From: Microbulbifer sp. TB1203
GTDB lineage: Bacteria; Pseudomonadota; Gammaproteobacteria; Pseudomonadales; Cellvibrionaceae
DNA: 64,000 nucleotides
Assembly (NCBI RefSeq): GCF_030997045.1
Contig: NZ_CP116899.1
Location: 4,736,001 to 4,800,000 of the forward strand
Direction of reading: 5' to 3'
The position numbers and the translations under genes were made by a program. This document shows, in pieces, positions 34,725-43,045 of the stretch. Under the pieces are notes generated by a model. That model worked only from the letters and a program-made list of their open reading frames with translations. It was not told the DNA's origin and ran no database searches. Position 1 is the first letter of the stretch; the number at the start of each line of letters is the position of its first letter.

Positions 34725-35288
34725 ATGAACAGTCCCAGCCTGCGCCTGTTGATCCTGCTGCCCGTTCTGCTGGCCGGCTGCGCAGTGGTTTCCGAAGACG
34801 AGTGTCGCTCGGGCCTTTGGTACGAGCGCGGGCTGCAGGATGGTGCCCGCGGCCGCAGCCAGGGGCTGGTCTACCAGATAGCGCAGAAGTGCCAGGAGTA
34901 CGGCGAGCGGGTGGACAGCGAGGCCTGGCTGCGCGGCCACGAGGAGGGGGTGGAGCAGTACTGCACCCCGGAGAACGGCTACTACCAGGGGCGCCGCGGC
35001 AACAGCTACGAGGGCGTCTGCACCGGCCCCACCGCGGACCTGTTTATGGCGGAATACCAGCGCGGCCTCGCCGCCTACCAGATAGAGCTGGAATACCGCC
35101 GTTTGGTGGACCGCTACGAGAGCACCGAGAGGGACCTCCACAGCGTGCGTGTTGCGCTGGCGGAGGCGAAAGACAAAGATCAGATCCACCGACTCAAACA
35201 TCGCCGCCGCGCCCTGGTGCGGGAGTTGCGCAGGCTGGATTTGGCGTTGAGCCGCTTTACCGGCTTTGGCTTCGGCCTTATGTACTGA
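34725..35288 (+). CDS. DUF2799-type lipoprotein
   Basis: 187 residues from the ATG at 34725 (AGCGGAGAAAACC in front). Lipobox LLAGC near residue 18. The mature part has the repeated pattern W-x-E-R-G-x-x-D-G-A-x-G and W-L-x-G-x-E-x-G-V-E-x-Y-C-T-P-x-N-G of DUF2799, and a charged coiled coil (residues 110-165). Envelope lipoprotein, function unknown. It begins 53 bases past the MBL stop. Confidence 0.75.
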   Translation: MNSPSLRLLILLPVLLAGCAVVSEDECRSGLWYERGLQDGARGRSQGLVYQIAQKCQEYGERVDSEAWLRGHEEGVEQYCTPENGYYQGRRGNSYEGVCTGPTADLFMAEYQRGLAAYQIELEYRRLVDRYESTERDLHSVRVALAEAKDKDQIHRLKHRRRALVRELRRLDLALSRFTGFGFGLMY

Positions 35289-35308
35289 CCGAGTGTAAGG
35301 ATTCCCTC

Positions 35309-35400
35309 CTGTAGGAGCGGCCGTTGGCCGCGATCGGTCTCGCTTCGTAGTGGAGGCCCATCGCGGCCAACGGAGGATGGCCGCCCCGCCGCTCCTACAG
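35309..35400. repeat. Palindromic repeat, family A, copy 2
   Basis: CTGTAGGAGCGGCCGTTGGC opens and CCGCTCCTACAG closes a 92-base hairpin; GGCCGCGATCGG and ATCGCGGCC pair inside. It lies between the DUF2799 and thioesterase genes. One arm carries an extra GAGGATGGCCGCC block that is also in copy 4. Confidence 0.85.
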
Positions 35401-35434
35401 GGTGCCAAGTCACCTGAATAACGGGAAATAAACA

Positions 35435-35875
35435 ATGGCAATCTGGCATACGACCCCCACCCTCGAACAGCTCAACCAGAGCGCCGCCGATTGCATGCCG
35501 GGATATATCGGCCTGCAGATCACCGAACTGGGCGATGACTACCTGGTGGGCACCCTGCCGGTGGACGAGCGCACCCGCCAGCCGTTCGGCATACTGCACG
35601 GCGGCGCCAGCGTGGTGCTGGCGGAAACCCTGGGCTCCTTCGGCGCCAACCTGGTGGTGGATACGGACAGGTTTTACTGCGTGGGCCAGGAGATCAATGC
35701 CAATCACCTGCGTCCGGTGGCGGAGGGCACGGTGACCGGCATCGCGCGCGCGGTGCATCTCGGCCGCAGCAGCCAGGTGTGGGAAATCCGCATTACCGAT
35801 CCCCGCGGCAAGCTCAGCTGCATTTCCCGGATTACCATGGCGGTGGTGGCGCACGGGGTGAACGGGGGGCAATGA
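35435..35875 (+). CDS. Hotdog-fold acyl-CoA thioesterase (MenI/PaaI type)
   Basis: 146 residues. One hotdog domain: GYIGLQITELGDDYLVGTLPV, then QPFGILHGGASVVLAETLGS, where HGG and the later Glu are the catalytic region of the YdiI/MenI-EntH family. It would hydrolyse acyl-CoA such as 1,4-dihydroxy-2-naphthoyl-CoA; no menaquinone genes are near, so the substrate is open. The next gene overlaps its stop by four bases, which indicates translational coupling. Confidence 0.85.
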   Translation: MAIWHTTPTLEQLNQSAADCMPGYIGLQITELGDDYLVGTLPVDERTRQPFGILHGGASVVLAETLGSFGANLVVDTDRFYCVGQEINANHLRPVAEGTVTGIARAVHLGRSSQVWEIRITDPRGKLSCISRITMAVVAHGVNGGQ

Positions 35876-36573
35876 GCGCGGAGTTCGTTTTCGAAAATAT
35901 TCCCTATCGCCTGGTGCGCTCGCCGCGGCGCAGACGCCTGGGGCTGGTGCTGGCGGAATCCGGCGTGGAGGTGCGCATTCCCGAGCGTTGCGCCGCGCGC
36001 CACGGGCACCAGTTCCTGCGGGAGAATATCCACTGGGTGCGCACCCAACTGTTGCGCGCCGAGGAGCGCGCGGCGCAGATTCCGCAACATCGCTACGCCT
36101 TTGGCGAAAGCTTTCCCTGGCTGGGGGCGCGCTATCCCCTGGTGCGCGCGCGCAACAGCGCCCACAGCGGTATCGCCGCCGGCGCCATTTCCCTGTACAC
36201 CCGCTATCGCGAGCCTGATGAATCCCAGCTGCAAACCGCACTGCAGCGGCTCTATCAAAAGGAGGCCCTGGCGCTGCTGGAGGAAAAGTCGCATCAGTTT
36301 GCCGACCGGCTGGAGCTTGCGTTTTCCTCGGTGCGCGTGCGCCGCACCAAGAGCAAATGGGGCCACTGCAGTGTGCGCGGCGAGCTGCAGTACAACTGGC
36401 TGGTGTGCCTGGCGCCTGAGGCGGTGGTGGATTACCTGGTGGCCCACGAGGTCTGCCATCTGCGCCACCACAATCACAGCCCGGCTTTCTGGCATCTGGT
36501 GGAGAGTGTCTGTCCGCGCTATCGGGAATTGCGCCGCTGGCTGCGGGACAACGGCCACCGGTTGCACCTGTAG
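35872..36573 (+). CDS. YgjP-like M48/DUF45 metallopeptidase
   Basis: 233 residues from the ATG at 35872, which overlaps the thioesterase stop (ATGA). Zinc site H-E-V-C-H (LVAHEVCHLRHHNHSPAFW) with the third ligand in the following helix; RRTKSKWGHCS before it is the YgjP/WLM signature. It is a cytoplasmic zinc metalloprotease-like protein of unknown substrate, related to SprT and yeast Wss1 catalytic domains. Confidence 0.85.
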   Translation: MSAEFVFENIPYRLVRSPRRRRLGLVLAESGVEVRIPERCAARHGHQFLRENIHWVRTQLLRAEERAAQIPQHRYAFGESFPWLGARYPLVRARNSAHSGIAAGAISLYTRYREPDESQLQTALQRLYQKEALALLEEKSHQFADRLELAFSSVRVRRTKSKWGHCSVRGELQYNWLVCLAPEAVVDYLVAHEVCHLRHHNHSPAFWHLVESVCPRYRELRRWLRDNGHRLHL

Positions 36574-36670
36574 GAGAAAACCTTGCGCTTGCCCTTTGCC
36601 TGAGTTGGGCGTCCGCTCGCGAGCGCCCGCATTCTGGCGTAAACTCCTCTCAAATTCCCGAGGTGCCGCC

Positions 36671-37039
36671 ATGCAAGCCGAATCCCTGAGCAATGATTTC
36701 GAAGACAACTGCGCGCGCTTTTTGCCCGAGTGCGCGGAGCAGGGCTGCGTCTGGGCGCTGGAGGGCGAAGAGGGCTTCGCACTGTGCGAGTCGGAAAAAT
36801 ATCCCCGCACCGAGGTAATGCCTTTTTGGTCCCAGCGGGAATTTGCCGAACTGCACGCCGATGGCGACTGGGCCGATTACCACGCCGTAGCCATCGACCT
36901 GGAAGAGTTTATGGACGACTGGCTCACCGGCATGCACGAGGATGTACTGCTGGTGGGCATCAACTGGAACGATGAACTGGAAGGTATCGAACTGGAGCCG
37001 CTGGACCTGCTGGAACAACTGGAGCAGGAGTTGCAGTAG
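36671..37039 (+). CDS. DUF2750-like acidic protein
   Basis: 122 residues from the ATG at 36671. The run RFLPECAEQGCVWALEGEEGFAL and then MPFWSQREFAEL is typical of DUF2750 proteins. Strongly acidic with an amphipathic C-terminus (ELEPLDLLEQLEQELQ). A longer reading frame upstream overlaps the YgjP gene and is rejected. Function unknown, cytoplasmic. Confidence 0.75.
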   Translation: MQAESLSNDFEDNCARFLPECAEQGCVWALEGEEGFALCESEKYPRTEVMPFWSQREFAELHADGDWADYHAVAIDLEEFMDDWLTGMHEDVLLVGINWNDELEGIELEPLDLLEQLEQELQ

Positions 37040-37095
37040 GCCGCGCCAGAGAGCGCGCCAGTTGGGATAAAAACGAAAACGCGAGGAGTCTCAGG

Positions 37096-37467
37096 ATGGG
37101 ACCATTTCTCGGCTTGCGCACCGTCGTCTACGGTGTCGCCGATATCGCCGAGGCCAGGGCCTGGTACACCCGGCTGTTGGAGCGGGAGCCCTATTTCGAT
37201 TCCGAATGCTATGTGGGGTTCGATGTGGGCGGTTTCGAGCTGGGGTTGAATCCGGATGCGCGCAATGTGATCGGCCGCGCCGACGGTGTGGTGGCCTATT
37301 GGGGTGTCGGGGATATCGCCGCCCAGGTGGAGCGCCTCAACACCCTCGGCGCGCGCCAGCACAGCGAGGCTGTGGAGGTGGGTGAGGGCATATTGATGGC
37401 CACTTTTCTCGACCCTTACGGCAACATTTTCGGCCTGATCGAAAATCCCCACTTCAAAGCGGAGTAG
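37096..37467 (+). CDS. VOC family protein
   Basis: 123 residues, one VOC module: FLGLRTVVYGVADIAEARAWYTRLLEREPYF, then FLDPYGNIFGLIENPHF at the end. The metal-type residues at the two halves are reduced (the N-terminal His is absent), so it may bind rather than react. The ATG follows GCGAGGAGTCTCAGG. It precedes the SDR gene by 12 bases, so the two are likely co-transcribed. Confidence 0.8.
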   Translation: MGPFLGLRTVVYGVADIAEARAWYTRLLEREPYFDSECYVGFDVGGFELGLNPDARNVIGRADGVVAYWGVGDIAAQVERLNTLGARQHSEAVEVGEGILMATFLDPYGNIFGLIENPHFKAE

Positions 37468-37479
37468 AGAGCCCTTCCC

Positions 37480-38409
37480 GTGAACAAACCGCCCGTATCC
37501 CGATTCCGCCCGTCCGACCGCGCTTTCGCCGCCGAGAGCCTGGCGCAGATCGGCCGCGGCTATGTGGTGCCGGACCGGGTGGCGCTGATCACCGGCTGTT
37601 CCAGCGGTATCGGCCGCGAGCTGGCGCTGGCCCTGCACCGCCGCGGCACCATCGTGATCGCCACCGCGCGGCGCCCGGAGAGCCTGCAGGAACTGGCGGA
37701 CCTGGGTATCGCCACCGAGGCGCTGGACGTCAACTCCCAGGCGGATATCAACCGCGTGGTGCACGCGCTCAAGGCCGCCTACGGGCGCCTGGATATCCTG
37801 GTAAACAATGCCGGTTACGGGCAGATGGGCCCGCTGCTGGAGCTGGACACCCGCTCCCTGGAGAGCCAGTTTCGCACCAATGTATTCGCGCCCATGGCGC
37901 TGATCCGCGCCTGCGCGCCGCTGATGAAATCCGAACGGCGCGGGGTTATCTGCAATATCGGTTCTGTATCCGGGGTGATGCCCACGCCTTTTTCCGGCGC
38001 CTACTGCGCCTCCAAGGCAGCGCTGCACGCGCTATCCGAAGTGCTGCGGCTGGAGCTGAAACCTTTCGGCATCCGCGTGATGACAGTGCAGCCGGGAGCC
38101 ATCGCGTCGGAGTTCGGCCGCCACGCGGAGACTTCCCTGCACGGTCTGCTGGCCCCGGACTCCTGGTACAAGCGCCAGGAGGAGGCAGTGCGCGCGCGGG
38201 CGCAAGAATCGCAGCAGAACGCCACCCTGGCCAGCAGCCTGGCGCGCAAGCTGGCCGCTGAACTGTTGCGCAAGCGACCGCCGGCACTGGTGCGCCTGGG
38301 CAACAAGAGCCGCTTGCTGCCGTGGATGGCTCGCTGGATACCGCGGCGATTGAGGGACTGGTTGCTGTCGCGGCGCTTTCATTTGCGGCGGATTCCCCTT
38401 AAATCCTAG
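37480..38409 (+). CDS. Short-chain dehydrogenase/reductase with N- and C-terminal extensions
   Basis: 309 residues from a GTG at 37480, 12 bases after the VOC gene. Core SDR motifs: TGCSSGIGREL (cofactor), NNAGYGQMGP, serine in NIGSVSGV and YCASK (Tyr, Lys). It has about 27 extra residues before the cofactor motif and a basic C-terminal tail (WMARWIPRRLRDWLLSRRFH), which may be a membrane-peripheral helix. The group resembles retinol-type or fatty-acid-active SDRs; the substrate is unknown. Confidence 0.85.
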   Translation: MNKPPVSRFRPSDRAFAAESLAQIGRGYVVPDRVALITGCSSGIGRELALALHRRGTIVIATARRPESLQELADLGIATEALDVNSQADINRVVHALKAAYGRLDILVNNAGYGQMGPLLELDTRSLESQFRTNVFAPMALIRACAPLMKSERRGVICNIGSVSGVMPTPFSGAYCASKAALHALSEVLRLELKPFGIRVMTVQPGAIASEFGRHAETSLHGLLAPDSWYKRQEEAVRARAQESQQNATLASSLARKLAAELLRKRPPALVRLGNKSRLLPWMARWIPRRLRDWLLSRRFHLRRIPLKS

Positions 38410-38455
38410 CCGGGAGCGCCGAGCCCCAGCTCGGCTTGCGGGCCCTGGGCCCGCC
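38410..38455. repeat. Double stem-loop repeat, family E, copy 2
   Basis: Right at the SDR stop. Two hairpins: GCCGAGC-CCCA-GCTCGGC and GGGCC-CTG-GGCCC. This is the reverse orientation of copies 1 and 3. The first hairpin has GCCGAG/CTCGGC where copy 1 has GCGGAG/CTCCGC, i.e. a compensatory pair. Confidence 0.7.
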
Positions 38456-38489
38456 GGAGGTTAAATTTTTGTGGGTGGGAGCAAACCCC

Positions 38490-39548
38490 CTACCGTTCAG
38501 CCAACCACTCCGCCACCTCATCAAAACCGCCGCGAAACAGAATCTCCCCCTCGCGCTTGCTCATCAGGTAGTCGTAACTGCCGTCGTAGTAATCGCGCAG
38601 CAGCGCCGTCACCAGCGGGATATAGGTGTCTGCGTTACCGCTTCGCTCCAGTTCGAGATTGGCATCCCGCAATTGTTCGTCCAACTGCTGGTAGCGGAGG
38701 CCGCCCAGGCGTTTCTGGATTTTGCCTAGATTGCTGCGCAGTTCCTCCCCCAGTGCCGCCGCGCCGTCGAAGCGCGACAGGGCCCCGGCCACATAGTCTT
38801 CGACGATACGCCGGGCGCGCGCTTCCACCGGCTCCTCCACCAGTACGCGGGGAGCCGCCTGCATCGCCGCCTGCAACGGCAGAGGCAGGGCGCAGCGGCC
38901 GATGAGGTGGCTCTCGTCTTCCAGAAACACAGGGCCGGCGGTCTGTGTCAGTTTGAGCAGGTCGATACTGATGCAGTTTTCAAAATCAATCTGTGCCGGC
39001 TGTGGCTGTCCGGTCCGCCCGAAGCTGGAGCCGCGGTGGCGGGCGATGCCTTCCAGGTCCACCATGCGCGCGGCGCGCCGGATCAGCTCCGTCTTGCCGC
39101 TGCCGGTGCGGCCGGCGATCACCACCAGCGGCAGCTGTGCGCAGTTCTGTTCCAGCTCCGCGAGCAGGAAGTTGCGCATGGCCTTGTAGCCGCCCTCCAC
39201 CAACGGGTAGTGGATGCCCTCGTCGCGCAGCAACTGCTGTGCGGTGCGCGAGCGCAGGCCGCCGCGGAAGCAGTAGAGGCAGCCGTCCGGGTGCCGGCGC
39301 ACGAAGTCGCTCCAGTTGGACAGGCACTGGGCGCGCACTTCCGGCGTGGCCAGTTTCCAGCCCAGTTCGATCGCCGCCTGCTGGCCGGAGCGCTTGTATT
39401 CGGTGCCCACCAGTTCCCGCTGGCGGTCGTCCAGCAGCGGGTGGTTTTCCGCGGCGGGGAAGGCGCCGCGGGCGAATTCCACCGGTGCGCGCACGTCCAT
39501 CAGCGGTGTGTCGAGCAAAAAAAGCTGGCGGTAATCGTTCTGGCGCAA
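38490..39548 (-). CDS. mnmH: tRNA 2-selenouridine synthase MnmH (SelU)
   Basis: 352 residues from a TTG at 39548, chosen because GGAG stands 7 bases before it and because LRQNDYRQLFLLDTPLMDVRAP aligns with the start of E. coli MnmH. Rhodanese domain first (DVRAP, catalytic Cys in LYCFRGGLRSR), then a P-loop domain with GRTGSGKTELIRRA, and the family motifs VDLEGIARHRGSSFGR and VFLEDESHLIG. It replaces sulfur by selenium at the wobble U34 of tRNA, using selenophosphate. The selD gene at 47322 supplies this. About the length of E. coli MnmH (364). Confidence 0.9.
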   Translation of the reverse strand: MRQNDYRQLFLLDTPLMDVRAPVEFARGAFPAAENHPLLDDRQRELVGTEYKRSGQQAAIELGWKLATPEVRAQCLSNWSDFVRRHPDGCLYCFRGGLRSRTAQQLLRDEGIHYPLVEGGYKAMRNFLLAELEQNCAQLPLVVIAGRTGSGKTELIRRAARMVDLEGIARHRGSSFGRTGQPQPAQIDFENCISIDLLKLTQTAGPVFLEDESHLIGRCALPLPLQAAMQAAPRVLVEEPVEARARRIVEDYVAGALSRFDGAAALGEELRSNLGKIQKRLGGLRYQQLDEQLRDANLELERSGNADTYIPLVTALLRDYYDGSYDYLMSKREGEILFRGGFDEVAEWLAER

Positions 39549-39626
39549 ATTCAATCTCCAAAAAGTTGCCGGCAAGTTTACCCTGAATAGCAGTCGTTGC
39601 GGATTCCCAGGACCTGTTAACACTGA

Positions 39627-41486
39627 ATGAACGCAGAGCAGTTCACTATCCTCGCCATTCTCGCCGCCACCGTGGGGTCGTTTATATGGGGCCGCTGGCG
39701 TCACGATATGGTGGCGTTGGCATCGCTGTTTGCCTGCGTATTCGTCGGTCTTCTCGAACCCGCCGACGCTTTTATGGGGTTTGCCCACCCGGCGGTGGTC
39801 ACCGTGGCCTCAGTGCTGATCCTGAGCCGGGGGCTGCAAAGTACCGGGGCAATGGACATGCTGGCCCAGCGGCTGATGCCCAAAACCGATTCCCCCACCC
39901 TCGCCATCGGTGTTCTCGCCGCCGTCGGTGCGGTGATGTCCGGCTTTATGAACAATGTGGGCGCCATGGCGCTGCTGATGCCGGTTGCTGCAGATGTGGC
40001 GGGCAAATGCCAGCTGCCGCCCGGCAAGGTCCTGATGCCGCTCTCTTTCGGCACCATCCTCGGCGGCATGACCACCCTGATCGGCACTCCGCCGAACCTG
40101 ATCGTATCCGGCTTCCGCGCCAGCGTTGGGGCGGGCAGTTACGGCATGTTCGATTTCACCCCGGTGGGGCTCACGGTAGCCCTGGTGGGGGTGACCTTTG
40201 TGGCGCTGCTGGGCTGGCGGCTGGTGCCCATGCGCCCCCAGGCCGGTGCCGCCACTTTCGATACCGGTACCTACCTGACGGAGGCAGTGGTGGAGGAGAA
40301 GAGTTCCGCCGCCGGCAAATCCCTGGCGGAGATCGAGGAGATCCTCAGGGAGGCGGACGCCCAGGTGGTGGGCCTGGTGCGCAACGAGCGGCGACTGTCG
40401 GTGGCTTCGCCGGGCAGGGCGGTGTACGAAGGCGATATCCTGGTGATCGAAGCGGAGCCCGAATCCCTCTCCTCGGTGATTTCCACCCTGGGACTAAAAC
40501 TGGAGGGGGAGAAATCCCAGGAGGAGGAAGAGGAAAGCAAGAAGAAGGAGGAATCCTCCCCGAGTCGGTTGCGGCCCGACAAGCAGTCGAAATCCGACGA
40601 CAAGGAGGAATCCAAACCTTCCGCGGACAGCGAGGCTCAGTTGCGCGAACTGGTGGTGATGCCCGACTCCCCCCTGGTGGGCCGCTCGGTGGAGGCGATG
40701 CGTATCCGCACCCACTACGAGATCAGCCTGCTGGCGCTCTCCCGCCAGGGGCGCCGCTCGGTGCGCCGACTGCGCTCGACGCCGATGCACGCCGGCGACG
40801 CGCTGCTGATGCTGGGCACCGATGCGCGCCTGAACAACTTTGCCAGCGAGCAGGGTTGCGTGCCGCTGGCGCAGCGCTCGATCAACATTCCCCACAAGCA
40901 CAAGGCCGCCGTCGCCCTGCTGGCCATGGCTCTTGCGGTGACCGGTGCGGCCTTCGGGTTACTGCCGGCGGCCATTTCCTTCTCCGCCTGTGTGCTGGCG
41001 TTCATGGCGCTCAAGGTACTGCCCTTGCGCGAGGTATACGGGGCCATAGATGGATCGGTGGTTGTGCTGCTGGCGGCTCTTATTCCAGTCGCGGGGGTGA
41101 TGGAGTCCACCGGCGCCGCCGAACTGCTCGCCAAAGGCATGTTGGAGCATATCGTCCGGGGGCACGCGGTGGTGGCCCTGGCGCTGCTGTTGGTGATCAC
41201 CATGACCCTGTCGGACTTTATGAACAACGCCGCCACCGCCGCGGTGATGTGCCCCATCGCACTGGGGGCGGCGGCGCAACTGGAGGCCAACCCGGACAGC
41301 TTCCTGATGGCGGTGGCCATAGGCGCATCCTGCGCCTTCCTGACCCCGATCGGACACCAGAACAATACCCTGATCCTGGGACCCGGCGGTTTTCGGTTTG
41401 GCGATTACTGGCGTATGGGGTTGCCGATGGAGATTCTGGTGATGCTGGTCGGTATTCCGATGCTGTTGTGGGTATGGCCGCTGTAG
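39627..41486 (+). CDS. SLC13-family carrier with two RCK_C domains
   Basis: 619 residues. Membrane half one (residues 1-200, MSGFMNNVGAMALLMPV, GTPPNLIVSGFRAS), then two cytoplasmic RCK_C/TrkA-C domains (about 205-295 and 345-410), then membrane half two (LSDFMNNAATAAVMCPIALG). The two RCK domains are joined by a very charged linker at 296-343 (EEEEESKKKEESSPS, DDKEESKPS). This layout is that of the SLC13 subgroup of putative Na+/sulfate or di/tricarboxylate carriers. It is divergent from mnmH across 78 bases. The substrate cannot be given. Confidence 0.85.
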   Translation: MNAEQFTILAILAATVGSFIWGRWRHDMVALASLFACVFVGLLEPADAFMGFAHPAVVTVASVLILSRGLQSTGAMDMLAQRLMPKTDSPTLAIGVLAAVGAVMSGFMNNVGAMALLMPVAADVAGKCQLPPGKVLMPLSFGTILGGMTTLIGTPPNLIVSGFRASVGAGSYGMFDFTPVGLTVALVGVTFVALLGWRLVPMRPQAGAATFDTGTYLTEAVVEEKSSAAGKSLAEIEEILREADAQVVGLVRNERRLSVASPGRAVYEGDILVIEAEPESLSSVISTLGLKLEGEKSQEEEEESKKKEESSPSRLRPDKQSKSDDKEESKPSADSEAQLRELVVMPDSPLVGRSVEAMRIRTHYEISLLALSRQGRRSVRRLRSTPMHAGDALLMLGTDARLNNFASEQGCVPLAQRSINIPHKHKAAVALLAMALAVTGAAFGLLPAAISFSACVLAFMALKVLPLREVYGAIDGSVVVLLAALIPVAGVMESTGAAELLAKGMLEHIVRGHAVVALALLLVITMTLSDFMNNAATAAVMCPIALGAAAQLEANPDSFLMAVAIGASCAFLTPIGHQNNTLILGPGGFRFGDYWRMGLPMEILVMLVGIPMLLWVWPL

Positions 41487-41501
41487 CAGGCGGTGGTCGG
41501 G

Positions 41502-41561
41502 TGTAGAAGCGGCCGTTGGCCGCGGTTGGAGGCCGATCGCGGCCAGCGGCCGCTCCTACAG
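41502..41561. repeat. Palindromic repeat, family A, copy 3 (short)
   Basis: GTAGAAGCGGCCGTTGGCCG opens and CGGCCGCTCCTAC closes. A 60-base hairpin, the shortest of the four family A copies, and the only one without the GGATGGCCGCC block. It lies just after the SLC13 stop, before the convergent CBS gene. Confidence 0.8.
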
Positions 41562-41570
41562 AGGATTTCT

Positions 41571-42023
41571 TCAGGCGACGGAGTCGTCTTCCTGCCGCGC
41601 CAGGTCCGCCAGGTATTCGCCGCAGAAGCGCAGGGCGTCGGTGACGGTAACAATTCCCGCCAATTCCCCCTCCCGCATCACCAGCACGGAGCCGATGCCC
41701 GTGTCGGCCATGGCCAGCAGTATCCTGTCCAGGGGGTCGTGAATATCGGCGATATAGGGGCGGCGGGCGCAGAGATCGTGCACATACAGCTGCTGTTCCT
41801 CCAGGCGGTGGCCGGGGGCATTGGCCCTTTCGATATCCCGCCGCGATATAACCGTCTCCAGGTCGCCGTCGCGGGTGACCGGCAGGTGATGTACCCCATG
41901 CTCCTCCATGAGCGCCAGCGCTTCCTCCACGGTGGCGCTTATATCGATATGGTAGGGGAAGGGAGTCATCAGTGCCGCCAGGGTGGGCATATGATGGATA
42001 TTGCGGGGTTTGGACATAGGCAC
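41571..42023 (-). CDS. Tandem CBS-domain protein
   Basis: 150 residues: two CBS motifs in tandem (TPFPYHIDISATVEEALALMEEHGVHHLPV and IHDPLDRILLAMADTGIGSVLVM...LAGIVTVTDALR). Each half has the GxxxLPV / GSVLVM-type strand. CBS pairs bind adenosyl ligands and regulate partners. No fused catalytic part, so it acts as a free regulatory module, perhaps for the convergent carrier (inference). The start could be 42023 or 42017. Confidence 0.85.
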   Translation of the reverse strand: MPMSKPRNIHHMPTLAALMTPFPYHIDISATVEEALALMEEHGVHHLPVTRDGDLETVISRRDIERANAPGHRLEEQQLYVHDLCARRPYIADIHDPLDRILLAMADTGIGSVLVMREGELAGIVTVTDALRFCGEYLADLARQEDDSVA

Positions 42024-42129
42024 AAAACCTGAATCTGGAGAGCGGTTGCATTCAAAAGCATAGGCCAGTGGCGGATGTTCACCAAATCGTCTCCAGGGCG
42101 CTGATTATAGCGATATAGCCAAATATCGG

Positions 42130-42157
42130 TTGATATTTACCGGTGAAAGCTTATTAT
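42130..42157 (+). promoter_or_regulatory. Candidate sigma-70 promoter of the MvaT-like gene
   Basis: TTGATA (42130-42135), 16 bases, TATTAT (42152-42157). It would give a long leader of about 270 bases that contains both hairpins. Confidence 0.4.
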
Positions 42158-42298
42158 TCGCGACCTCTGCCGAAGTTCCGCGCAGACTCTGTAATACCGG
42201 GGCTCCCCGGGCTCGCAAGGAGTTACCGGTATACTGATTTCAGTCGTTTTGGCTGCAAATTTAGTTTCACATGTTATATACCGCGATATTTACACTTC

Positions 42299-42320
42299 TT
42301 ATCCGATAAAAACCGGATAA
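42299..42320 (+). other. Leader hairpin 1
   Basis: TTATCCG (42299-42305) pairs with CGGATAA (42314-42320); CACTT and AGTG extend the stem outward. It lies in the AT-rich leader of the MvaT-like gene. Confidence 0.5.
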
Positions 42321-42367
42321 AGTGTTATTAAGCAATTTATATCGTCCGGTTTCCCGGAGCCCAAACC

Positions 42368-42388
42368 CTGTGCCGTTTTGCGGCACAG
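42368..42388 (+). other. Leader hairpin 2
   Basis: CTGTGCCG-TTTTG-CGGCACAG: 8 perfect pairs, 5-base loop, 43 bases before the ATG of the MvaT-like gene. No T-run follows, so it is not a terminator; a regulatory leader is possible. Confidence 0.55.
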
Positions 42389-42430
42389 TTACTATCTCTG
42401 TGTTTGATAACAGCAGTTGAGGTTTATTGA

Positions 42431-42904
42431 ATGTTTCAGGAATACGATCAAATTGAACAACAAATCGCCGAGCATCAGGCAAAAATTGAAGAGCTGCAAC
42501 AACAGAGGGAGCAGGTCGAGCGCAAAAAGCAGGGCGTCATCGCTTTTGACAAGGCGCTGATAAACCTGGCCGCGGAATACGATATGGCGGAGGAGGAATT
42601 CTTCGTGGCACGCGCCGAGGAAATGGTGAACTGGCTGGTGGGCCAGTTGAACCAGGAGGATGCGCCGGAGTATATCCAGACCCTCAAATCCCGTGTTGCC
42701 CGTTCCCTGAAACGCGAAGGCGATTCCCCCCGTCGCACCCGTCGCGCGGTCGCCGCCAAATCCAGTGAACCGAAGCTGGAGACCGGCCACTACCGCAACC
42801 CCTACACCGGCGCCACCGTGGAAAAGAAAAAGCGCAATCCCAAGCAGCTGAATGACTGGATTGCCGAGCACGACCTGGAAACTGTCAAGACCTGGAAGAT
42901 CTAG
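42431..42904 (+). CDS. MvaT-like H-NS-family nucleoid protein
   Basis: 157 residues. The N-terminal half is coiled coil (residues 1-40, QIEQQIAEHQAKIEELQQQ) for oligomerisation. The C-terminal part HYRNPYTGATVEKKKRNPKQLNDWIAEHDLETVKTW matches the MvaT DNA-binding layout (KYKNPHTGETVETKGGNHKTLKEW in MvaT), with the basic loop before it. It should silence AT-rich DNA. It is longer than MvaT (about 124) through a middle segment with SRVARSLKREGDSPRRTRR. The leader before it is itself AT-rich, so self-binding is possible. Confidence 0.75.
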   Translation: MFQEYDQIEQQIAEHQAKIEELQQQREQVERKKQGVIAFDKALINLAAEYDMAEEEFFVARAEEMVNWLVGQLNQEDAPEYIQTLKSRVARSLKREGDSPRRTRRAVAAKSSEPKLETGHYRNPYTGATVEKKKRNPKQLNDWIAEHDLETVKTWKI

Positions 42905-42919
42905 TCCCTCCTGCTCCCC

Positions 42920-42943
42920 ATGTCGCGGCCGCGGCCGCGACAT
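42920..42943. other. Perfect 24-base palindrome
   Basis: ATGTCGCGGCCG and its complement CGGCCGCGACAT with no loop, 16 bases past the MvaT-like stop. As RNA it would form a strong stem; there is no T-run. It may end or protect the transcript. Confidence 0.6.
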
Positions 42944-43045
42944 CCCCTTCCTCCTTTCATCCAACTACAAATGTCTTTTGCTTCCATGTAGCATGGTTCC
43001 GCTCTTCGAGACGTAGGCGTCAACCGACAGACAGGAAGCACGATA

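Larger units (their letters stand above)
42024..42430. other. 407-base intergenic region before the MvaT-like gene
   Basis: This gap becomes AT-rich from about 42240 and carries a candidate promoter (42130-42157) and two hairpins (42299-42320 and 42368-42388) before the MvaT-like start. A 62-codon reading frame at 42143-42331 has no coding character. No other gene is seen here. Confidence 0.6.

Noticed and set aside
42143..42331. 62-codon frame upstream of the MvaT-like gene
   Set aside because: No ribosome site, odd composition, and it crosses a hairpin.
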